Of a DNA stretch of 19,396 nt, positions 14,898 through 19,396 are shown one piece after another; the stretch's first letter is position 1, and every line of letters begins with the position of its first letter. Source of the DNA: Bacteroidales bacterium. GTDB taxonomy: Bacteria; Bacteroidota; Bacteroidia; Bacteroidales; ML635J-15. Both the position numbers and the translations under genes were made by a program. The stretch covers positions 1-19,396 of the forward strand of contig JALOAQ010000054.1 of assembly GCA_023228725.1 (NCBI GenBank), read 5' to 3'. A model generated the notes under the pieces. The model was given only the letters and a program-made list of their open reading frames with translations. It was not told where the DNA came from and ran no database searches.

Positions 14898-15878
14898 TTA
14901 ATATTTAACAGTTCTAAGAATTTCATAAAATATTTTTTCAGGACTTATCATAAAATGCCCCTCTCCTTTTGGATATGGAACAATTACATCAAATCCTGCC
15001 ACACGCTTTGGAGGAGCTTCTAAATGCAAAAAGGCTTCTTCCATTGCTAAAGCAGAAATTTCCGCACCTACACCAAAGGTTTTTATAGCTTCATGAACAG
15101 TAATAATGCGTCCTGTTTTCTTAATTGATTGAGCAATAGTTTCTCTATCAATAGGATAAATTGTTCTTAAATCAATAATTTCTACAGAAATTCCTTCTTT
15201 TTTTGCCAAAACCGAAGCTTTTTGAACTTCTCTAATCATTGCACCATAAGCAACAATAGTAATATCACTACCTTCTTGAATTACTTTAGCTTTACCAATT
15301 GGAATACTAAATTTTTCAGTATCTACTTCTTGTTTTATAGCCCTATAAATTCTTTTTGGTTCCATAAACCAAATTGGGTCTTCTGACTCTAAAGCTGAAA
15401 TCATCAAACCTTTTGCATCGTGAGGAGTTGAAGGAATTACAACTTTTAATCCTGGAATATGAGCCCAAACAGCTTCAAGACTTTCTGAATGATGCTCCAA
15501 AGCGTTTATACCACCACCGTAAGGCATACGAATTACCATTCCTGTTGTATATTTTCCACGACTTCTGTTACGCATACGTGCAACATGAGAGACCACCTGA
15601 TTAAAAGCGGGATTTGCAAAACCTGAAAATTGCATTTCAATTACAGGCTTTAAACCCGCAACAGCCATTCCCACAGCCGTACCGGCAATTCCAGATTCTG
15701 CTAATGGAGAATCAAAAACTCTTTCAACTCCATACTTTTTTTGTAAACCTTCTGTAAGTCTAAACACACCACCTTCAAGTCCAACATCTTCACCATAAAC
15801 AATAATTCTATCGTCTTCGGCAAGCTTTATATCTAACGCATCATTTATTGCGTTTACCATATTCATTACTTTTTTCAT
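14898..15878 (-). CDS. pdhB: Pyruvate dehydrogenase-type E1 component, beta subunit
   Basis: Beta subunit of the heterotetrameric, thiamine-diphosphate-dependent E1 that decarboxylates a 2-oxoacid and reductively acylates E2. In 326 residues one sees GEDVGLEGGVFR (29-40), FDSPLAESGIAGTAVG (55-70) with Glu61 placed to contact the thiazolium/aminopyrimidine, the EHHSESLEA region (128-136), GLKVVIPSTPHDAKGL (143-158) and the C-terminal transketolase-like domain with VDTEKFSIPIGKAKVI. It resembles the Bacillus/Geobacillus PDH beta subunit throughout and has the same length. It lies 18 bp after E1alpha and 12 bp before E2. A branched-chain-type substrate is not excluded. Confidence 0.9.
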   Translation of the reverse strand: MKKVMNMVNAINDALDIKLAEDDRIIVYGEDVGLEGGVFRLTEGLQKKYGVERVFDSPLAESGIAGTAVGMAVAGLKPVIEMQFSGFANPAFNQVVSHVARMRNRSRGKYTTGMVIRMPYGGGINALEHHSESLEAVWAHIPGLKVVIPSTPHDAKGLMISALESEDPIWFMEPKRIYRAIKQEVDTEKFSIPIGKAKVIQEGSDITIVAYGAMIREVQKASVLAKKEGISVEIIDLRTIYPIDRETIAQSIKKTGRIITVHEAIKTFGVGAEISALAMEEAFLHLEAPPKRVAGFDVIVPYPKGEGHFMISPEKIFYEILRTVKY

Positions 15879-15896
15879 CTTCTTAGTTTTTTAGTT

Positions 15897-16985
15897 TTAC
15901 ATTCTTGCTTCTTTCCATTTTAGAAAATTTTCATATTCAACTTTTTGATGCTTCAAATCGTCCGGCATTTCTGCATAATTAAATTTGAATACATCCTCTA
16001 AGCTAACTGCAGCATAATTTTCAGCTTCAACAAACTCTTTATCTATTTGCTTTTTATAGCCTTCAAGAAGTTTTTCTTCTTCTTTTTCAGAATAAAGTTT
16101 ATTAGAAATTAAATAAGCCTTTAATCTTTTCAAAGGATCTTTTTCATCCCAAGCTTCTTCTTCTTCTTTTGTACGGTATTTTGATGGGTCGTCAGAAGTT
16201 GTATGAGCTCCTTTTCTATAAGTAATAGCTTCAATTAAAACTGGTCCATTACCTTCTTTTGCATATTCAAATGATTTTTGTACAGCTGCATACATTGCAA
16301 AGAAATCATTTCCATCTACTTGAATACCTTTAATTCCATAAGCATAAGATTTTATGGCAATTCCATCAGAGGCGGTTTGTAATTCAAAAGGAGTTGATAT
16401 TCCATATTGGTTATTTTGAACAATAAAAATTACAGGAGCTTTCCAAACTCCAGCAAAATTTAAAGCTTCATGAAAATCACCTTCTGAAGTACCACCATCA
16501 CCAACAAAAGTAAAAACAACTTGGTCTTTTTTGCGATAATTTATTTCATATCCTATTCCTGAAGCATGCAAAAGCTGACTTGCAATTGGAACAGCAAAAG
16601 GTAAAAAGTTTTCAGCATTTTTAAAATTTAATCCATCTTCATATCCCATAAAATACAAAAACAACTCTTTTAAACTTGCTCCTTTTGCCAAATAAGCTCC
16701 CATTTCGCGAAAAGCAGGAACCAACCAGTCCTCTTTTCTCATTATTTGACCAACTGCTCCGGATATTGCTTCTTGACCATAATTTGGCGGATATGTAAAA
16801 ATTCTACCTTGACGTTGATAAGAGACAATCATTTGGTCGGCAGTACGAGCAAATAACATATCTTTATAAGCTTTTAAAATTTTTTCAGTAGAAATTTCAG
16901 GCATAAACTTTTTATTTATAATCTTACCCTCATTATCCATCAGCTGAAACATCTTTTTATTTATTGGTTCATATTCTTTAAACAT
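15897..16985 (-). CDS. pdhA: Pyruvate dehydrogenase-type E1 component, alpha subunit
   Basis: Alpha subunit of the two-chain E1. The ThDP/Mg site is GDGGTSEGDF...VQNN (about 162-192), a complete GDG-x(25-30)-NN motif, preceded by RQGRIFTYPPNYGQEA (58-73) and LVPAFREMGAYL (88-99). The loop KGAHTTSDDPSKYR matches the active-site loop of PDH/BCKDH alpha chains. The N-terminal tract QLMDNEGKIINKKFMPEIS resembles that of Gram-positive PDH alpha, favouring pyruvate. At 362 residues the length is normal. It is the first gene of a four-gene operon (E1alpha, E1beta, E2, E3), and the 210-bp region upstream is shared with the divergent methyltransferase. I found no TAnnTTTG box for it within about 75 bp. 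Confidence 0.9.
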   Translation of the reverse strand: MFKEYEPINKKMFQLMDNEGKIINKKFMPEISTEKILKAYKDMLFARTADQMIVSYQRQGRIFTYPPNYGQEAISGAVGQIMRKEDWLVPAFREMGAYLAKGASLKELFLYFMGYEDGLNFKNAENFLPFAVPIASQLLHASGIGYEINYRKKDQVVFTFVGDGGTSEGDFHEALNFAGVWKAPVIFIVQNNQYGISTPFELQTASDGIAIKSYAYGIKGIQVDGNDFFAMYAAVQKSFEYAKEGNGPVLIEAITYRKGAHTTSDDPSKYRTKEEEEAWDEKDPLKRLKAYLISNKLYSEKEEEKLLEGYKKQIDKEFVEAENYAAVSLEDVFKFNYAEMPDDLKHQKVEYENFLKWKEARM

Positions 16986-17116
16986 ATTAATAGTATTTAG
17001 ATTTGTTCTAAATAACAGTTTTTAATATAATTTGTTTAAAAAAAAATAAGTATTAATATTCATTAAAAGTATAGCACTACGAAAGCTCTTCTTTTAATAG
17101 ATTTAACTATATTTCA

Positions 17117-17218
17117 TATGATTGTTGAATCTGACAAAGAAAAAACTTAAATTATGAGAATCATTAAAAAATATTTTATAAATTTGTAAATAATTATGTT
17201 GCATTTGATCGTTGAATC
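17117..17218 (+). repeat. Imperfect direct repeat upstream of and into the methyltransferase start
   Basis: TATGATTGTTGAATC (17117-17131) and TTTGATCGTTGAATC (17204-17218) agree at 13 of 15 positions, and both translate as IVES in their local frames. The first sits in a 10-codon mini-frame (ATG 17118 to TAA 17148-17150), the second inside the methyltransferase N-terminus. It could be a small duplication around the gene start; it could also be chance. Confidence 0.3.
17179..17186 (+). promoter_or_regulatory. Bacteroidota -7 box for the orphan methyltransferase
   Basis: TAAATTTG matches TAnnTTTG exactly and ends 9 bp before the ATG at 17196. Transcription would start nearly at that ATG, giving a leaderless mRNA, or about 60 bases before the alternative ATG at 17253. 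Confidence 0.45.
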
Positions 17219-18308
17219 AGCCCATAAAGAATTAGTTAATAAATTTAAACTTATGAAAAACTTACTCATAAAATCTGACAATATTAAAGGATTGACTTAC
17301 TTGCTAAACGAAAGAAAATTGAAAGCTAAGATTGATTTGGTTTATATTGACCCACCTTTTGCAACAGGTGGAAACTTTACAATCACAGATGGTAGAGCTT
17401 CAACAATTAGTAATTCAAGAAATGGAGATATCGCTTATTCTGACAAATTACTTGGAAACGATTTTTTGGACTTTATTAAACAAAGACTTCTTTTATTGAA
17501 AGAATTAATGTCTGAACAAGCTTCTATTTATTTACATATTGATTACAAAATAGGTCATTATGTAAAAATTATAATGGATGAAATTTTTGGAATTGAGAAT
17601 TTTAGAAATGATATTACAAGAATTAAATGTAATCCCAAAAACTTTAACAGACTTGGTTATGGTAATGTAAAAGATTTAATTCTTTTTTACACAAAATCAA
17701 ATAATCCTATTTGGAACGAGCCAAGAGAAAAATATACAGAAAAGGATTTGGAAAAACTCTTCTCAAAAATGGATAAACAAGGAAGAAGATATACAACTGT
17801 TCCTATTCACGCACCTGGCGAAACAGAAAACGGCAAATCAAATCAAGCTTTTAAAGGAATTATGCCACCTAAAGGAAGGCATTGGAGAACAGATGTTGAA
17901 ACATTAGAACAATGGGACAAAAAAGGCTTAATAGAATGGTCTTCAACAGGAAACCCAAGAAAAATAATTTTTGCAGATGAAAGAGAAGGAAAAAGAGTAC
18001 AAGATATTTGGGAATATAAAGACCCACAATACCCAACTTATCCAACAGAAAAAAATTCTGATATGTTAGACTTGATTATTAGAACTTCTTCAAACAAAAA
18101 TAGCATTGTGCTTGACTGTTTTTGTGGTTCAGGCACAACTTTAAAATCTGCTCAAACAAATGGCAGAAAATGGATTGGAATAGACCAATCGGAACACGCA
18201 ATAATGGCGACTACTAATAAACTTAAAACAATTGAAGGCGACCTTTTTATTGAAAAACCAGATTATGAATTTACAGAATTAGAAGATAAAATAACTAGCT
18301 GTATATAA
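17196..18308 (+). CDS. Orphan site-specific DNA methyltransferase (beta class, N6-adenine/N4-cytosine)
   Basis: A complete 370-residue amino-methyltransferase with the beta-class order: catalytic motif IV DLVYIDPPFATGG (47-59) near the start, a middle target-recognition part, KRVQDIWEYKDPQYPTYPTEKN before the SAM site, and motif I VLDCFCGSGTT (305-315) near the end, where most relatives have DPFCGSG. NLLIKSDN (22-29) resembles the NLLIKGNN stretch preceding motif IV in type III Mod proteins, but the protein is far shorter than those. ATG 17253 (residue 20) is an alternative start. No restriction gene is adjacent; neighbours are the divergent dehydrogenase operon and a repeat field. It may be an orphan epigenetic enzyme or the survivor of a restriction system. 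The target sequence is unknown, and it need not match the MjaI-type nuclease 7 kb away. Confidence 0.85.
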   Translation: MLHLIVESAHKELVNKFKLMKNLLIKSDNIKGLTYLLNERKLKAKIDLVYIDPPFATGGNFTITDGRASTISNSRNGDIAYSDKLLGNDFLDFIKQRLLLLKELMSEQASIYLHIDYKIGHYVKIIMDEIFGIENFRNDITRIKCNPKNFNRLGYGNVKDLILFYTKSNNPIWNEPREKYTEKDLEKLFSKMDKQGRRYTTVPIHAPGETENGKSNQAFKGIMPPKGRHWRTDVETLEQWDKKGLIEWSSTGNPRKIIFADEREGKRVQDIWEYKDPQYPTYPTEKNSDMLDLIIRTSSNKNSIVLDCFCGSGTTLKSAQTNGRKWIGIDQSEHAIMATTNKLKTIEGDLFIEKPDYEFTELEDKITSCI

Positions 18309-18441
18309 TAATCTAAAACTGCCAAGTTTTAAAAATACAATTTAATTTTTGAGAAAATTTTTTAAAGTAAGGATTGTCTAAGCTAAGAAATAATTAAGCC
18401 TTTGATATTTCAAAAGAAAAAAGCAATCTCCTGTTTCCGCC
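18309..18441. other. Non-coding stretch before the repeat field
   Basis: There is no reading frame worth calling. A weak 6-bp hairpin, AAAACT-gcca-AGTTTT (18315-18330), just after the methyltransferase stop could assist termination but lacks a T run. The rest is featureless AT-rich sequence. Confidence 0.4.
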
Positions 18442-18442
18442 T

Positions 18443-18491
18443 GTTTTGTCATGATTTTTGTTTTGCTTTGCAACAAAAATCCCGCCAAAAC
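18443..18491 (+). repeat. Palindromic repeat unit, copy 1 of an inverted pair
   Basis: The unit reads GTTTTG (18443-18448), TCAT, GATTTTTG (18453-18460), a loop, CAAAAATC (18474-18481), CCGC, CAAAAC (18486-18491). The outer and inner blocks are complementary, so it folds into a stem with an asymmetric TCAT/CCGC internal loop that gives the unit an orientation. Copy 2 lies in opposite orientation at 19142-19187. Sequence to the right of this copy (18491-18514) also loosely resembles sequence inside copy 2, so the homology extends to about 70 bp. Confidence 0.75.
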
Positions 18492-18570
18492 TCGTTCACA
18501 TATTTTTCTACAAACCCAACTTAAAAAAAAAATAATACTACTATACGCCGCAACACTATATCACTTTTTA

Positions 18571-18627
18571 CTTTTAACTTTACAAACTTTTAACTTTATA
18601 AATTTTCGACTTTCAACTTTTAACTTA
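18571..18627 (+). repeat. CTTTTAACTTT repeats
   Basis: CTTTTAACTTT occurs at 18571-18581 and 18587-18597, and as CTTTTAACTTA at 18617-18627, with related pieces (CGACTTTCAACTTTTAA) between. This is a short interspersed low-complexity repeat of unknown role. Confidence 0.6.
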
Positions 18628-18686
18628 TTAATTAGGTGGACAGTTTTGGATTATTATATACAACTTTATTTAATAATAATTTTGTT

Positions 18687-18773
18687 CGACTCCTTTGGAG
18701 TCGCGGCTTGAGATATCATTCATAACCGTAGGTTGCCACCTACGGCTATTTAAATTCGACCACTTTGTGGTCG
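18687..18773. repeat. Hairpin cluster A: two 17-bp hairpins and one 20-bp hairpin
   Basis: Three perfect hairpins lie within 87 bp: CGACTCC-ttt-GGAGTCG (18687-18703), CCGTAGG-ttgcca-CCTACGG (18726-18745) and CGACCAC-ttt-GTGGTCG (18757-18773). The first and third share flanks (TTCGAC...GTCGCG) but differ at arm positions 5 and 6, with matching changes on the other arm, so base pairing is preserved. No T run follows any of them, so they do not look like terminators. Confidence 0.85.
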
Positions 18774-18907
18774 CGCTTCTATTAAATGTTTCTTAAATCA
18801 AGTTTGAGTATGCCTTATTTAAATATTGCTTATAGTTTCATTTGATTTTAAGCTTACAGCATATTTGCAAAACGCTAAATTTTTTGCCTTGCAGATTTTA
18901 TACTTTA

Positions 18908-18992
18908 CAAGTCCAAAGGACTTGAATACTAATAAGCCCGAGTGAAACTCGGGTTATAGTATAAACGATAAACAGCAACTCTGAAGGAGTTG
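18908..18992. repeat. Hairpin cluster B: three 17-bp hairpins
   Basis: CAAGTCC-aaa-GGACTTG (18908-18924), CCCGAGT-gaa-ACTCGGG (18937-18953) and CAACTCT-gaa-GGAGTTG (18976-18992, one T-G pair) all have 7-bp arms and 3-base loops. Read on the minus strand, two of them begin TTCAA..TCC, like TTCGA..TCC of cluster A, so cluster B looks like the same family facing the other way. Confidence 0.8.
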
Positions 18993-19141
18993 AATTTTTA
19001 ATATCCCTCAAAACTATCCCAATAAAATTAAAAACTCCGACTTTTAAAACTCGAACCGATTTGAAGGCAAAAAACGAAACTATATTTATAAATTTACGTA
19101 TAATCAAGAATGAGGGTATTGGTTTTGAAAATAAAGTGAGG

Positions 19142-19187
19142 GTTTTGGCGGGATTTTTGCTATTTATTGCAAAAATCATGACAAAAC
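19142..19187 (-). repeat. Palindromic repeat unit, copy 2 of an inverted pair
   Basis: The plus-strand order is GTTTTG, GCGG, GATTTTTGC, 8-base loop, GCAAAAATC, ATGA, CAAAAC, which is the reverse complement of copy 1 including its asymmetric internal loop. Together the two copies bound about 745 bp (18443-19187) that contains both hairpin clusters. I see no target-site duplication outside them and no transposase frame between them. Confidence 0.75.
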
Positions 19188-19213
19188 AAGCATAAAATTC
19201 AACCCCACCGCCC

Positions 19214-19230
19214 GACCGATACTATCGGTC
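19214..19230. repeat. 17-bp hairpin GACCGAT-act-ATCGGTC
   Basis: A perfect 7+3+7 hairpin with the same geometry as clusters A and B but unrelated arms. It lies 27 bp outside the inverted-pair boundary. Confidence 0.75.
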
Positions 19231-19237
19231 ATTTTAA

Positions 19238-19396
19238 GCATTGAGCGAAGCGAAATGCGAAGAAGTTAAAAAAATTCGTGTAAATTCGTGTAATTCGTGG
19301 TTGTTTTCCTTCGAGTTTTGAGCGTAGCGAAAAACGAGAAGCTGTATCAGTATAAATTAGTGCTTGTCTATCTTCGAGCATTGAGCGTAGCGAAAT
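19238..19396. repeat. TTGAGCGWAGCGAAA interspersed repeat, three copies
   Basis: The 15-mer TTGAGCG(A/T)AGCGAAA occurs at 19241-19255, 19318-19332 and 19381-19395. Bases either side pair with each other (for example GCATT...AATGC in copy 1 and CGAGTTTT...AAAACG in copy 2), so each copy is the centre of a larger imperfect hairpin flanked by TTCGAG or CGAAGAAG. The last copy runs into the window end, so the array may continue. Confidence 0.75.
19274..19299 (+). repeat. ATTCGTG tandem repeat, three copies
   Basis: ATTCGTG occurs at 19274-19280, 19284-19290 and 19293-19299, separated by TAA or TA. It sits between copies 1 and 2 of the TTGAGCGWAGCGAAA repeat. Its role is unknown. Confidence 0.7.

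Noticed and set aside
17118..17150. 10-codon frame between the dehydrogenase operon and the methyltransferase
   Set aside because: It is too short, with no ribosome site or conservation evidence; kept only as part of a small repeat.
18451..18711. 86-codon plus-strand frame in the repeat field
   Set aside because: It starts inside the left palindromic unit, crosses the CTTTTAACTTT repeats and ends in a hairpin. It is low complexity with no domain, so it is read as repeats in an open frame.
18898..19179. 93-codon minus-strand frame in the repeat field
   Set aside because: It starts in the right palindromic unit and runs over hairpin cluster B. Its N-terminus resembles the plus-strand frame (both contain NPAKT) only because the two units are inverted copies.
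18443..19187. CRISPR array
   Set aside because: The repeats differ in sequence, are not evenly spaced, have no unique spacers between identical repeats, and no cas genes are present.
18443..19187. Insertion sequence
   Set aside because: Although bounded by inverted units, there is no transposase frame or remnant and no target-site duplication that I can see.

Overview
The window is AT-rich (roughly 30% GC by eye) and comes from a member of the Bacteroidota, probably an uncultured Bacteroidales-like lineage. The grounds are secreted proteins ending in a YPNP type IX secretion (T9SS) sorting domain, signal peptides ending in FSQ, Bacteroidota-restricted families (Lnb/DUF4105, DUF5618), a TonB-like protein, and several exact TAnnTTTG (-7) promoter boxes just upstream of genes, with few clear Shine-Dalgarno sites.

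Region 1 (1-8551) looks like ordinary chromosome. It holds the tail of an unidentified gene, a DEAD-box RNA helicase, a TonB C-terminal-domain protein and a long-chain acyl-CoA ligase. On the minus strand is a secreted CotH-kinase/lamin-tail/T9SS protein. Next come a membrane Lnb-type lipoprotein N-acyltransferase homologue and a secreted SGNH hydrolase with a PKD-like region and T9SS tail. Three of these seven genes act in export or at the cell surface.

Region 2 (about 8650-11372) is an accessory segment. A DNA methyltransferase gene appears to have lost its central part: motif IV is present and then runs straight into what looks like motif I. It is followed by a 366-aa protein with a PD-(D/E)XK-like N-terminus and winged-helix-like remainder, then by an MjaI-family restriction endonuclease. 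A DUF5618 protein faces them on the other strand. The segment ends next to the 3' end of a tRNA-Val(GAC) gene, a common kind of integration site, but I found no att duplication.

Region 3 (11603-16985, minus strand) is a 2-oxoacid (pyruvate-type) dehydrogenase operon in the order E1alpha, E1beta, E2, E3, with gaps of 12-22 bp and a strong terminator. A lipoate-protein ligase-like gene lies just beyond the terminator and would supply the lipoyl group for E2.

Region 4 (17196-19396) starts with a complete orphan beta-class DNA methyltransferase with no adjacent nuclease. It is followed by about 1.1 kb without a convincing gene but dense in structured repeats: an inverted pair of ~47-bp palindromic units bounding ~745 bp, six 17-bp hairpins of 7+3+7 geometry with different arms (including compensatory changes) plus one 7+6+7 hairpin, and copies of TTGAGCGWAGCGAAA, ATTCGTG and CTTTTAACTTT. 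This repeat field is the least explained part of the window.
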